Source: Streptomyces brasiliensis (GTDB lineage Bacteria > Actinomycetota > Actinomycetes > Streptomycetales > Streptomycetaceae). Taken from it: a stretch of DNA of 64,000 bases. Below the pieces are notes generated by a model, which did not search any database, was not told where the DNA came from, and was given only the letters and a program-made list of their open reading frames with translations. This document shows positions 8,845-19,305 of the stretch, piece by piece. Location of the stretch: assembly GCF_014647875.1 (NCBI RefSeq), contig NZ_BMQA01000001.1:620001-684000 (forward strand), given 5' to 3'. Every line of letters begins with the position of its first letter. Positions within the stretch are counted from its first letter, which is position 1. The translations under genes and the position numbers were made by a program.

Positions 8845-9662
8845 GCTGCTCCCTCGCTGAAGCGGACCGTCACGGCGCCGAGGCCGGACAGGGTGGCGGT
8901 GACGGTGTCACCGGCGGCGACCGGGCGCATCGGGCCGAGGGCGCCGGAGAGGACGACCTGGCCGGCGCGCAGCGGCTCGCCGAGTTCGCGGGCGGTGCGG
9001 GCCAGCCAGACGACCGCCTCGACCGGGTCGCCGAGGCAGGCCGCTCCGGACCCGGTGGAGACCTCCTCGCCGTTGACGGTCATCGACATGGCGACCGCCA
9101 CCGGGTCGAACTCGTCGAGCTCGAGGCGCTCGGCGCCGAGGACGTAGGCGCCCGCGGAGGCGTTGTCGGCCACGGTGTCGCCGAAGCTGATGTCCCACCC
9201 GGCGATCCGGCTGCCGCAGATCTCCAGCGCGGGCACGCCGTACGCGATGGCCGCGCGGACCTGCTCACGGTCGAGCGGCCCGTCGGCCAGATCGGCGCCG
9301 AGCACGAACGCGATCTCCGCCTCGGCCCGCGGCTGGAGCACCTGCTCGAAGGGGATGGTGTCGCCCTCGGCGTACGCCATGTCGTCGAAGAGGACACCGA
9401 AGTCGGGCTGATCGACGCCGAGCTGCTGCTGCACGGCCTCGGAGGTGAGACCGATCTTGCGGCCGACGATCGACGCGCCGGCGGCGAGCCGGCGCTCGGT
9501 GAGCGCGGCCTGCACGGCGTACGCGGCGCCCAGGTCGTCGCGGCCGATCAGGTCGCGCACGGGCGCGCACGGCACGCCGGAGGCGAAGGCCTCGGCGACG
9601 CGCTCGGCCGCGGCCGCGATGTCGGAGGGGCTCGGGGTGGCGAGCCGGTTGCTTTCGTTCAC
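8841..9662 (-). CDS. mhpD: 2-hydroxypenta-2,4-dienoate (2-keto-4-pentenoate) hydratase
   Basis: The 273-residue protein belongs to the MhpD/fumarylacetoacetase-related hydratases. Family segments include [14 protein letters not shown] near residue 68, a metal-binding acidic cluster in RAEAEIAF, the ALEICGSRI strand, and [10 protein letters not shown]. It adds water to the dienoate released by the C-C hydrolase, producing the aldolase substrate. A GTG at 9662 is taken as the start, giving a family-like N-terminus; the ribosome site there is poor, so it may lie a few codons away. First gene of its operon, divergent from the IclR gene. Confidence 0.9.
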   Translation of the reverse strand: MNESNRLATPSPSDIAAAAERVAEAFASGVPCAPVRDLIGRDDLGAAYAVQAALTERRLAAGASIVGRKIGLTSEAVQQQLGVDQPDFGVLFDDMAYAEGDTIPFEQVLQPRAEAEIAFVLGADLADGPLDREQVRAAIAYGVPALEICGSRIAGWDISFGDTVADNASAGAYVLGAERLELDEFDPVAVAMSMTVNGEEVSTGSGAACLGDPVEAVVWLARTARELGEPLRAGQVVLSGALGPMRPVAAGDTVTATLSGLGAVTVRFSEGAA

Positions 9663-9707
9663 GCCTTCACTGTGCGGTCGGGCGGAACACCGAACCAGCA
9701 CTTCGTC

Positions 9708-9718
9708 TCGCTCAGCGA
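9708..9718. promoter_or_regulatory. Candidate IclR operator in the 69-bp divergent region
   Basis: TCGCTCAGCGA is a perfect 5-1-5 palindrome in the short gap between the hydratase and IclR genes, immediately before TACGCT (9719-9724), which could be the -10 box of the IclR gene. A site here could control both directions. The palindrome is short, so a chance origin is possible. Confidence 0.35.
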
Positions 9719-9731
9719 TACGCTGGCGGAC

Positions 9732-10493
9732 ATGACGGACACGGTCGACCTGAACACGGTGCTGGGCAAGGCGGTGACGATACTGCGTGCCTTCCGGCCC
9801 GACGACCAGGCCGTGAGCCTCGCCGAACTGGTGCAGCGCACCGGTCTGCACAAGGCGACGGTGCACCGGCTGTCCGGCGAACTGGTCGCCAATCGGTTGC
9901 TGGAGCGGGCCGACGGCGGCTACCGGCTCAGCGGCGGCCTGTTCGAACTCGGCATGCTCGCCTCCCTGGAGCGCAGCCTGCTGGAGGTGGCGATGCCGTT
10001 CCTCCAGGACCTGTACGAGCGCACCCACGAGACCGTGCACCTCGGGCTGCGCGAGGGCCATGACGTCGTGTACGTCGCCAAGATCGGCGGACACCGCCAG
10101 GCCAGGGTGCCCTCGCGGACCGGCGGGCGGATGCCGCTGCACTGCACCGCGATCGGCAAGGCGCTGCTCGCACACGCGGACGCGGACCTGCGGCGCGCGG
10201 TGCTGACCGGGCCGCTGGAGCGCCGTACCCCGCACACCGTGGTGGCACCGGGCATCCTGCGCCGTCAGCTGCAGCGGGTGACCGAGACGGGGGTCGCGTT
10301 CGAACGGGAGGAGTCGGCGGTGGGGCTGGTGTGTGTGGCGGCACCGGTTCTGGGCCGCCAGGACGAGCCCCTCGCGGCGATCAGCGTGGCCGGCCCCACC
10401 AGCAGGTTCCGTCCCGAGAGCCAGGTCACGGCGGTCCGCGCGGCGGCGGCGGCCCTGGGCAGCACCCTGATCCGGCGCGACTTCCTGCGCTGA
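9732..10493 (+). CDS. IclR-family transcriptional regulator
   Basis: From the ATG at 9732 (GGCGGA just upstream) the product is 253 residues. The N-terminal winged helix reads SLAELVQRTGLHKATVHRLSG, and the C-terminal effector domain has IclR hallmarks such as LHCTAIGKALLA and FEREESAVGLVCVAAPV. IclR proteins commonly control aromatic-acid catabolism as repressors or activators. It is divergent from the hydratase-dehydrogenase-aldolase operon by 69 bp. The pathway thus has two regulators: TetR for the ring-attack half and IclR for the lower half. Confidence 0.92.
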   Translation: MTDTVDLNTVLGKAVTILRAFRPDDQAVSLAELVQRTGLHKATVHRLSGELVANRLLERADGGYRLSGGLFELGMLASLERSLLEVAMPFLQDLYERTHETVHLGLREGHDVVYVAKIGGHRQARVPSRTGGRMPLHCTAIGKALLAHADADLRRAVLTGPLERRTPHTVVAPGILRRQLQRVTETGVAFEREESAVGLVCVAAPVLGRQDEPLAAISVAGPTSRFRPESQVTAVRAAAAALGSTLIRRDFLR

Positions 10494-10514
10494 GGTGCCG
10501 TGGAAAAGCGAGAC

Positions 10515-10542
10515 GGGGCCGGGGAGCACCACTCCCGGCCCC
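10515..10542. terminator. Hairpin terminator between convergent IclR and sdhB
   Basis: GGGGCCGGG (10515-10523) pairs with CCCGGCCCC (10534-10542) around a 10-base loop, 22 bp after the IclR stop. The remaining bases to 10662 hold no gene. No T-tract follows, which is usual for GC-rich actinomycete terminators. Confidence 0.6.
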
Positions 10543-10662
10543 GCCCGTCCGCACGGAGTCGGCGAACGTTCACTGATGCGCCCCGAGGGGCGCCGGGCTG
10601 CATCGATGTGCGGCTCCGCCGCGCGGGCGCGACCAGCCACCGCGCGCCCCCTCCCGACGGCG

Positions 10663-11408
10663 CTATCGCTTGGCGACCTTGCGGGTGGCCCGCAGCCACT
10701 CCTTGTTCATGCTGGTGATCGACATGAGCGGAATACCCTTCGGGCACGCGGTGGCGCACTCGCCGGTCAGCGTGCAGCCGCCGAAGCCCTCCTCGTCCAT
10801 CTGCGCCACCATGTCGAGGACACGGGTCTCGCGCTCGGGCGCACCCTGCGGCAGCACGTTGAGGTGGTTGATCTTCGCGGACGTGAACAGCATCGCCGCA
10901 CCGTTGGGGCACGCCGCCACGCACGCCCCGCAGCCGATGCACTCGGCGTGCTCGAAGGCGAAGTCGGCGTCCGGCTTGGGCACCGGCGCCGCGTGGGCCT
11001 CCGGCGCGGCGCCGGTCGGAGCGGTGATGTACCCGCCGGCCTGGATGATCCGGTCGAACGCGGACCGGTCCACGACCAGGTCCTTGATCACCGGGAACGC
11101 GGAGGCCCGCCACGGCTCGATGTCGATCGTGTCGCCGTCCTTGAAGGACCGCATGTGCAGCTGGCAGGTGGTCGTGCGCTCGGGCCCGTGCGCGTCGCCG
11201 TTGATGACGAGCGAGCAGGCGCCGCAGATGCCCTCGCGGCAGTCGTGGTCGAAGGCGACCGGGTCCTCGCCCTTGAGGATGAGCTCCTCGTTGAGCGTGT
11301 CGAGCATCTCCAGGAAGGACATGTCGGAGGATATGCCGTCCACCTCGTACGTGGACATGGCGCCGTCGGCGTCGGCGTTCTGCTGCCGCCAGACGCGCAG
11401 GGTGAGCT

Positions 11409-11412
<4 letters not shown>
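10663..11412 (-). CDS. sdhB: Succinate dehydrogenase/fumarate reductase iron-sulfur subunit
   Basis: The 249-residue protein has a plant-type [2Fe-2S] centre with Cys58, Cys63, Cys66 and Cys83 ([10 protein letters not shown] and TTCQ). A bacterial ferredoxin-like domain follows, with Cys158/161/164/168 ([13 protein letters not shown]) and Cys213/219/223 for the [4Fe-4S] and [3Fe-4S] centres. It carries electrons from the flavoprotein to the membrane cytochrome. The ATG overlaps the sdhA stop by four bases (ATGA). It is last in the C-A-B order typical of type B, menaquinone-linked complexes. Confidence 0.95.
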
Positions 11413-13358
<1,946 letters not shown>

Positions 13359-13359
13359 G

Positions 13360-14067
13360 TCAGCTCACCACTCCGGTCATGACGCCCACGGGTACGGCGA
13401 TGAAGCCTGCCGTGAGCAGCAGCGCGAGGACGTCGGCGACGGTCTTCAGGGCGCGGTCGCGGGTGCGGCTGCCGACGCCGAGGGTCTGGGCGGCGCTCCA
13501 GAAGCCGTGCCGGATGTGCAGGCCGAGGGCGAGCATCGCCACGATGTAGATGACGTTGCCGTACCAGGTGGAGAAGGTGTCCACGACGTTCTGGTACGGG
13601 TGGCCCTCCTGGAAGCCACCGGAGTGCACGGTGCCGGTCGTCAGGTCCAGGATGTGCCACACGATGAAGAGGCCGAGGATGATCCCGCCCCAGCGCATGG
13701 TGCGCGTGGCGTAGCTCGCCCGGGGCCTGCTGTGCACGTACTTGCTGGGGCGCGCCTTGATGTCGCGCCGGCTGAGCTGGTAGGCGGACGTGGCGTGGGC
13801 CACCACGGCGACGACCAGGACGACGCGGATGAGCCACAGCGTCCACTCGTAGTGCATGAACGGTTCGCCGATGGTGCGCAGCCAGTGGGCGTAGTGGTTG
13901 AACTCGCCCGCTCCGAAGTAGATCTTCAGGTTGCCGATCATGTGCACGACCAGGTAGAGCAGCATGATCAGTCCGCTGACCGCCATCACGGTCTTCTTGC
14001 CGACGGAGCTGTCCCACATCGTGCGCGCCATGGACGGCCGTCGGTCCGTCCGCGTTGCCAGAGCCAT
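13360..14067 (-). CDS. sdhC: Succinate dehydrogenase/fumarate reductase cytochrome b subunit (type B, single five-helix anchor)
   Basis: The 235-residue membrane protein has five hydrophobic segments near residues 27-45, 78-96, 126-146, 170-190 and 208-232. Histidines suited to bind two b hemes lie in or next to helices ([33 protein letters not shown]). A single fused anchor is typical of type B quinol:fumarate or succinate:menaquinone oxidoreductases. A -10-like TAGCGT (14081-14076, minus strand) stands eight bases before the ATG and no ribosome site is visible, so the transcript may have almost no leader. The promoter region is shared with the divergent LysR gene. Confidence 0.92.
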   Translation of the reverse strand: MALATRTDRRPSMARTMWDSSVGKKTVMAVSGLIMLLYLVVHMIGNLKIYFGAGEFNHYAHWLRTIGEPFMHYEWTLWLIRVVLVVAVVAHATSAYQLSRRDIKARPSKYVHSRPRASYATRTMRWGGIILGLFIVWHILDLTTGTVHSGGFQEGHPYQNVVDTFSTWYGNVIYIVAMLALGLHIRHGFWSAAQTLGVGSRTRDRALKTVADVLALLLTAGFIAVPVGVMTGVVS

Positions 14068-14151
14068 GGCTCAGCACGCTAGGGCCGAACGACCCTATCG
14101 GTCCAAGACATGGAATCCCTCGTTTCGATAGCCCGGGCCTATGATGGCCGG
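14068..14151. promoter_or_regulatory. Divergent sdh/LysR promoter region with -10 boxes for both directions
   Basis: Plus strand: TATGAT at 14140-14145, six bases before the LysR GTG. Minus strand: TAGCGT at 14081-14076, eight bases before the sdhC ATG. Between them CTATCG (14095-14100) and CGATAG (14126-14131) form a spaced inverted repeat that could be a LysR-type binding region. Both transcripts would be leaderless or nearly so. Confidence 0.5.
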
Positions 14152-15036
14152 GTGCACTTCCAGCAGCTCCAGTACTTCGTGGCGGTAGCCGAGACCCGGC
14201 ACTTCACCCGGGCCGCCGAAGTGGTCCATGTCGCCCAGCCCTCGCTGTCCCAGCAGATCAAGGCGCTGGAGCGGGAGCTGGGGGCGGATCTCTTCCTGCG
14301 GGCTCGGGGCAACATCACGCTCACCGACGCCGGCGAGGCGCTGCTGCCGCTGGCCCGGCGGATCCTGGCCGACGCGGACACGGCCCGGCAGGAGGTGCAG
14401 GAGCTGGTGCAGCTGCGCAGCGGCCGGGTCCGGCTGGGCGCGACGCCGAGTCTGTGCACGGGTCTGCTGCCCGACGTGCTGCGCGCCTTCCACGACCGCT
14501 ACCCCGGCATCCGGCTGCTGATCGAGGAGGGCGGCTCGCACGACCTCGTCCGCGAACTCGCCCGCGGCGCGCTGGACCTGGCCCTGGTCGTCCTCCCCCT
14601 GCCGACCCCGTCCCCGGCGCTGACCACGGTGGAACTGCTGCGTGAGGATCTGGTGGTGGTGTCGTCACCGGAGGCGCCGGCACCGGGACGGGACGGCCGG
14701 CAGGTGCGGATCGCCGACCTGGAGGGCGAACGGCTCGTGATGTTCCGGCACGGCTACGACCTGCGCGAGCTGACGGTCGCCGCGTGCCGCGCCGAGGGCT
14801 TCGAGCCGGACTTCGCGGTGGAGGGCGGCGAGATGGACGCCGTCCTGGGCTTCGTGCGGGCGGGTCTCGGCGTGGCCGTCGTCCCGCGCATGGTCGCGAC
14901 CCGCTCGGGACGCGGCTTGCGCGTCACCCCGCTGGCCCGACCGGGCCTGTACCGGACCATCGCCCTGGCACACCGCAGCGATGTGGCACCGCCACGGGCG
15001 GCCAGGGAACTGCAGCGGATGCTGCTGGAACGGTGA
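14152..15036 (+). CDS. LysR-family transcriptional regulator
   Basis: Starting at the GTG at 14152 the protein is 294 residues. The N-terminal winged helix is canonical (LQYFVAVAETRHFTRAAEVV, then AQPSLSQQIKALERELG). The C-terminal periplasmic-binding-like effector domain spans roughly residues 90-290. A perfect TATGAT -10 box six bases upstream makes a leaderless GTG start likely; an ATG at 14110 lies upstream of that box. It is divergent from sdhCAB and a plausible regulator of it. The end of the coding sequence is repeated in decayed form just downstream (14980-15241). Confidence 0.9.
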   Translation: MHFQQLQYFVAVAETRHFTRAAEVVHVAQPSLSQQIKALERELGADLFLRARGNITLTDAGEALLPLARRILADADTARQEVQELVQLRSGRVRLGATPSLCTGLLPDVLRAFHDRYPGIRLLIEEGGSHDLVRELARGALDLALVVLPLPTPSPALTTVELLREDLVVVSSPEAPAPGRDGRQVRIADLEGERLVMFRHGYDLRELTVAACRAEGFEPDFAVEGGEMDAVLGFVRAGLGVAVVPRMVATRSGRGLRVTPLARPGLYRTIALAHRSDVAPPRAARELQRMLLER

Positions 15037-15241
15037 CCACCGGGTCTACGGCGACGTGGCGCCTTGGCGCGCTCCAGGAAGCTGCAGTGGATGCTGCGGG
15101 AGCGCCGATCAGCAGGTCCGGGACGACGTGGCGCCTCCGCGAGCCGCAAGGAGGCGCGGTGGATGCTGCCGGGGCGGTGATCATCGGGTTTGCCCCGCGC
15201 GCACCCGGAAGCTGCTGCGGACGCTCCTCGAGCGGTGATCA
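14980..15241 (+). repeat. Four degenerate tandem copies (about 72 bp) of the LysR gene 3' end
   Basis: Copy 1 (14980-15052) encodes the LysR C-terminus (DVAPPRAARELQRMLLER) and its stop. Copies 2 (15053-15124) and 3 (15125-15196) repeat it at 72-bp spacing. Copy 4 (15197-15241) lacks about 14 bp and ends again with LLER and a stop. Shared landmarks are gaYgtggc, gcagYggatgctg and cggtgatcaNcggg. Copy 4 runs into the stop codon of the convergent SDR gene. Apart from this array the gap 15037-15238 holds no gene. Confidence 0.8.
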
Positions 15242-16018
15242 CCAGGTGGGGATCAGACCGCCGTCGATCACGAAATCACTGCCGGTGATGTTGGCGGAGC
15301 GGTCGCCCGCCAGGAACACGGCCAGCTCCGCCACCTCCCGGGGCTTGGTGAAGCGGCCGGTGACCATGGACGACTTCGCCTCGGCCACGATCTCCTCGGG
15401 GGTGCCGCCCACCGCGGCCGACACCGTGTGGGCCACCCCTCCCCCGCCGAGCCACAGATCCGTCTCCACCGGACCCGGACTCACGGTGTTGAGGCGGATG
15501 CCCTTCGGGCCGACCTCCTTGGACAGGGCCTTGGAGAAGGCGACGAGGGCGGCCTTGCCCGCGCTGTAGTCGATCACCAGCGGGTCGGGCAGGGTGGCGT
15601 TGACCGAGGCGATCGTGACGACCGAGCCCCGGCCCGCCTCGAGCATCACGGGCAGTGCGGCCCGCGTGACCCGTACGGCCGAGAGGAGGTTCAGGTCGAG
15701 CGTGCGCCGCCATTCCTCGTCGGTCACCGTGAGGAAGCCTCCGGTGCGGGGCGGCGCCGTTCCGACGTTGTTGACGAGGATGTCCACCCGCCCCCGGGCG
15801 GCCTCGACCAGCCGCTCGGCCGCCGCGGGCTCGCTCAGGTCGACGGGCACCCAGGTCACCGAGCCCTGCTCGACCAGCTCGTCGAGGTCCTTCGACGACG
15901 TGCGGGATCCGGCGACCACGGCCGCTCCGGCGCCGGCCAGAGCCTCGGTCACCGCCAGTCCGATGCCCTTGCTGGCGCCGGTGACGACGGCGGTCCTGCC
16001 CTGCAGTTCATTGCCCAT
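15239..16018 (-). CDS. Short-chain dehydrogenase/reductase
   Basis: A classical SDR of 259 residues: cofactor motif TGASKGIG (13-20), NNVG (83-86), and catalytic Ser138, Tyr151, Lys155 (YSAGK). The C-terminal IDGG segment is also present. The Ala/Ser environment after the first strand (AGSRTSS) suggests NADP preference. The ATG follows AAGGAG. The substrate cannot be told from sequence. It is alone between the LysR repeat array and the rmdA-like gene, 118 bp downstream of the latter's stop. Its last codons share bases with the fourth repeat copy. Confidence 0.88.
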   Translation of the reverse strand: MGNELQGRTAVVTGASKGIGLAVTEALAGAGAAVVAGSRTSSKDLDELVEQGSVTWVPVDLSEPAAAERLVEAARGRVDILVNNVGTAPPRTGGFLTVTDEEWRRTLDLNLLSAVRVTRAALPVMLEAGRGSVVTIASVNATLPDPLVIDYSAGKAALVAFSKALSKEVGPKGIRLNTVSPGPVETDLWLGGGGVAHTVSAAVGGTPEEIVAEAKSSMVTGRFTKPREVAELAVFLAGDRSANITGSDFVIDGGLIPTW

Positions 16019-16136
16019 GACATCGGCTCCTTGGAATGGGGAGAGCGGGGCGCGAGCGAAAACCCTACGAGCCCGGCACCCGCGGTGCCAGGCCCGTACC
16101 GGCACCGCAGGGCGAGCACGTCGCCCCGCTCAGCGC

Positions 16137-18281
16137 TCAGCCCGTCGCGTCCACCAGCGCCAGTTCGTGCAGCCGCTCCGGCGGGCCCGGGCGGGCGTAG
16201 TACCAGCCCTGGGCCGTGTCGCAGCCCAGTATCCGCAGCTGTTCGGCCTGGGCGCCCGTCTCCACGCCCTCCACGGTGACGGCGAGGTCGAGGCTGTGGG
16301 CGAGGGAAACGATCCCTTCCACGATCTTCAGGTCGACCGGGTCCGCCGGGAAGCGCTGCATGCTCTGCGTGAAGGAGCGGTCCAGCTTGAGAATGCTCAC
16401 CGGCAGGCGGCGCAGGTTGGCGAGGTTCGAGTAGCCGGTGCCGAAGTCGTCCAGGGCGATGTCGACGCCCATCTCCGCGAGCCGGCGCAGCGGCTTGAGG
16501 AGGTCGTTGTCGGCACCGATGAGCGCCGACTCGGTGACCTCCAGGCACAGCGAGTCCGGCTGGACGCCGGTGCGCTCGAGGATCTCCACCGTGTCCTGGA
16601 CCAGTCCCGGGTGGCTGAGCTGGCACGGGGAGAGATTGACATTGATGCGCAGGGGCCGGTCGGCCGTCCCGTCGCCGTACCGTTCCCCCCACTCGCGGGC
16701 CTGGCGCACCGACTCCTCCAGGACCCAGCGGCCGAGCGGCACGATCAGACCGGTGTGTTCGGCGAGCGGGATGAACCGGTCGGGGCCGAGGACGCCGTGC
16801 TGCGGGTGCAGCCAGCGCACCAGGGCCTCGGCGCCGCGGACGCTGCCGTCGCCGAGGTGGACCAGCGGCTGGTACTCGATGAAGAACTCGCCCCGGTCCA
16901 GGGCCGCGGGCAGCGCCGTGGTCAGCCCGTGCCGGGTGATGGCGCGGGCGTCGGCCTCCGGGTCGGCCAGCTCGAAGCGGTTGCCGCCCGCCGACTTGGC
17001 CCGGTACATGGTGATGTCCGCGCTGCGCAGCACCTCGGCCGGGGTGCGCTCGCCCGCGGGGCCCTCGACGATGCCGATGCTGCCGCGCACGAGGAGTTCG
17101 CGGCCGTCGATGCTGACGGGGGTGACGAGCGCGTTCATGATGCGCTCGGCCAGCTCGTCGACCTCGCGCTCGGTGCCGGGCCCGGTGGTGAGCGCCACGA
17201 ACTCGTCGCCACCGAGCCGGGCGACCATCTCGCCGGGGGCGGTGGCGCAGGCCTGCAGCCGGTCGGCGACCTCGACGAGCAGCCGGTCGCCCGCCGCGTG
17301 GCCGAGGCTGTCGTTGATGGTCTTGAAGCCGTCCAGGTCGAGGTAGCACAGCCCGAAGCGCTGGCCCTCGCCGGCGGCCAGCGCCTTCTCCAGGCGCTCG
17401 AAGAACAGGGTGCGATTGGGCAGTCCGGTGAGCGCGTCGTGCGTGGCCTCGTAGCGCAGCCGGAGGTTGAGGAGCCGCCGTTCGGTGGTGTCCTCCATGA
17501 GCGCGAGCTGGTACTGCGGGTTTCCGTCGGCGTCACGCAGCAGGGACACCGTCAGATTGGTCCACAGGACCGTTCCGTCGGGGCGGTTGAACGCCTTCTC
17601 GACGTGGTAGTGCTCGCGATCGCCGCGCACCAGCTCCTCGTACAGCCGCCAGGTCTGGGGAGCGTCGTCGGGGTGCGTCCAGGCCGGCACCCGGCGGCCG
17701 CGCAGCGACTGCTCGGAGAGCCCGAACATACGCAGCAGCGCCCCGTTGGCCTGGAGCACGGTGCCCTCGAGGTCCGCGATGCCGATCCCTATGGCAGCGC
17801 CCTCGAAGACCGCGCGGAAGCGGGCCTCGCTGGCGTGCAGCGCCTGGGCGACCACGCCCTGCGCCCTGAGCGCGGCCTGGGCGATGGACTCCTGCTCGGC
17901 GAGCGTGCGGTCGCGCAGCGCCTCGGCGAACCCGGCGGCCATGGCGTGCTGCAGCCGCGAGGAGCGCACCCGCAGCTCGTCCTGGGGGCCGTCCTCGCCG
18001 CAGTAGAGCACCAGATAGGCGTCGACGCAGTCCAGGGTGCGGCCGAGCGCCTCGGGGTCGGTGCAGTGCGCATCGACGAGCGCGGCGCCGACCGCCTTCG
18101 CCTCGCCGGCGTCGAAGCCGCGCCGTAGCAGCGCCCGGCTCAACCGGCGTGCGAGCGGCAGTAGTTGTTCCTCGAGCTCCGGCCGGGTCAGCGACGTGGA
18201 GGTCACCGGGAACACGGCCCGGCTCCAGATCGTCGCGAACCGGCGCAGTCTGTCCTCCGGCCCGTCCGGCTCCGCGCTCAC
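16137..18281 (-). CDS. rmdA: PAS-GGDEF-EAL c-di-GMP turnover protein, RmdA-like
   Basis: The 714-residue soluble protein has an N-terminal region of unknown fold (1-150), a PAS/PAC sensor (about 153-268), a diguanylate cyclase domain with intact RLGGDEF (355-361), and an EAL phosphodiesterase domain. EAL is at 485-487, and NVNLSP, EVTES, DDFGTGYSNL (611-620), KLDRSF and EGVET are all present, so both active sites look usable. No membrane helix is seen. Domain order and gene neighbourhood match what I recall of S. coelicolor RmdA, a phosphodiesterase that lowers c-di-GMP and affects development. It starts with GTG overlapping the methyltransferase stop by four bases (GTGA). Confidence 0.85.
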   Translation of the reverse strand: MSAEPDGPEDRLRRFATIWSRAVFPVTSTSLTRPELEEQLLPLARRLSRALLRRGFDAGEAKAVGAALVDAHCTDPEALGRTLDCVDAYLVLYCGEDGPQDELRVRSSRLQHAMAAGFAEALRDRTLAEQESIAQAALRAQGVVAQALHASEARFRAVFEGAAIGIGIADLEGTVLQANGALLRMFGLSEQSLRGRRVPAWTHPDDAPQTWRLYEELVRGDREHYHVEKAFNRPDGTVLWTNLTVSLLRDADGNPQYQLALMEDTTERRLLNLRLRYEATHDALTGLPNRTLFFERLEKALAAGEGQRFGLCYLDLDGFKTINDSLGHAAGDRLLVEVADRLQACATAPGEMVARLGGDEFVALTTGPGTEREVDELAERIMNALVTPVSIDGRELLVRGSIGIVEGPAGERTPAEVLRSADITMYRAKSAGGNRFELADPEADARAITRHGLTTALPAALDRGEFFIEYQPLVHLGDGSVRGAEALVRWLHPQHGVLGPDRFIPLAEHTGLIVPLGRWVLEESVRQAREWGERYGDGTADRPLRINVNLSPCQLSHPGLVQDTVEILERTGVQPDSLCLEVTESALIGADNDLLKPLRRLAEMGVDIALDDFGTGYSNLANLRRLPVSILKLDRSFTQSMQRFPADPVDLKIVEGIVSLAHSLDLAVTVEGVETGAQAEQLRILGCDTAQGWYYARPGPPERLHELALVDATG

Positions 18282-19090
18282 GCGGTACGCCCCACGCCGG
18301 CGAACCCGGAGAACGCATAAGGGTCCTCGTCCTCCGGCGCCGTCTGAGGCCGCCAGTGCGGCATCGGCACCAACCCGGGCTCCACCATGTCGTACCCCTC
18401 GAAGAACCGCGCGATCTCGTCGCGCGAGCGCATGATCAGCGGGTTGCGAATGTCCTTGTATACGTCCACCGTGCCCTCGGCCCGCTCCGGCGGCAGGGGG
18501 ATTCCCTCGTACGAGGCATGCGTGAGGATCAGGAGGCTGCCGGGCGCGAGTTCCTTGCTCAGCCGCGCCACCGCACCGTGCGGGTCGTCCACGTCTTCCA
18601 CGAAGTGCAGTATGGCAACGAGAAGCAGCGCCACTGGCCGATTCAGGTCGATGAGGTGCTCGACCTGAGGGCTCGCGAGGATCTCGTGGGGCTTGCGGAG
18701 GTCGGCCGCGACCACCTCCGCGTCGTCGTTGCCGTCCAGGACCGCCTCGCTGTGCGCCACGGCCACCGGGTCGTGGTCGACGTACACGACGTGGGCGCCC
18801 GGCTGTTCGGCCTGGGCCACCTCGTGGACGTTGCCGAACGTCGGGATGCCCGAGCCGATGTCGAGGAACTGCGTGATGCCCTCGCCGACCGCGAAGCGCA
18901 CCGCGCGGCGCATGAACGCCCGGTTCGCCTGCATGATCTTCGGAAGCCCCGGCATGAACTCGATGGCTTTGCGGGCCGCCTCGCGGTCGACCTCGAAGTT
19001 GTGCGAACCGCCCAGGTAGTAGTCGTAGATACGCGAAACGCTGGGCACCGAGATGTCGATGCTCCGTGGAGCCCAGGCGGGACGTTCCAT
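18278..19090 (-). CDS. SAM-dependent methyltransferase of the DUF574 (Methyltransf_19) family
   Basis: The 270-residue protein starts with the family signature SVSRIYDYYLGGSHNFEVDR (16-35). The SAM site FLDIGSGIPT lies near residue 76, followed by VYVDHDPVAV and a late LILTHASY segment. Actinomycetes carry dozens of these proteins, often beside regulators; their substrates are largely unknown. The ATG is preceded by CGGAG. The 4-nt overlap with the GGDEF-EAL gene means the two are co-translated, so a role in the same signalling process is a fair guess but is not shown by sequence. Confidence 0.88.
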   Translation of the reverse strand: MERPAWAPRSIDISVPSVSRIYDYYLGGSHNFEVDREAARKAIEFMPGLPKIMQANRAFMRRAVRFAVGEGITQFLDIGSGIPTFGNVHEVAQAEQPGAHVVYVDHDPVAVAHSEAVLDGNDDAEVVAADLRKPHEILASPQVEHLIDLNRPVALLLVAILHFVEDVDDPHGAVARLSKELAPGSLLILTHASYEGIPLPPERAEGTVDVYKDIRNPLIMRSRDEIARFFEGYDMVEPGLVPMPHWRPQTAPEDEDPYAFSGFAGVGRTA

Positions 19091-19223
19091 GCATCGCTCC
19101 GAGGCGTAGCCGACAGGGACAGACGATCCGGTGTTCGAGCCGAGGCTACTGATCGTCCGCCAATGGAGCGACCCGAAACGGAAATTGGCCGTCCGTTCCC
19201 GGTCACGGAGCGGTCGGATCATG

Positions 19224-19261
19224 GGTCCGCCCCCTCCGCATGGCAGCGGAGGGGGCGGACC
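19224..19261 (-). terminator. Perfect 16-bp hairpin terminator downstream of the repeat lipoprotein
   Basis: The 16-base arms 19224-19239 and 19246-19261 are exactly complementary around the six-base loop ATGGCA. It lies 45 bp beyond the lipoprotein stop and separates that gene from the methyltransferase-rmdA unit. It is one of the strongest hairpins in the window. Confidence 0.8.
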
Positions 19262-19305
19262 GGTGGTCGTACGCCTCGTATGGACGAACCCTGGGGAGGC
19301 GCTCT

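Noticed and set aside
14110..14151. Upstream ATG as the LysR start
   Set aside because: It precedes a perfect -10 box, and the added residues do not belong to the family N-terminus.
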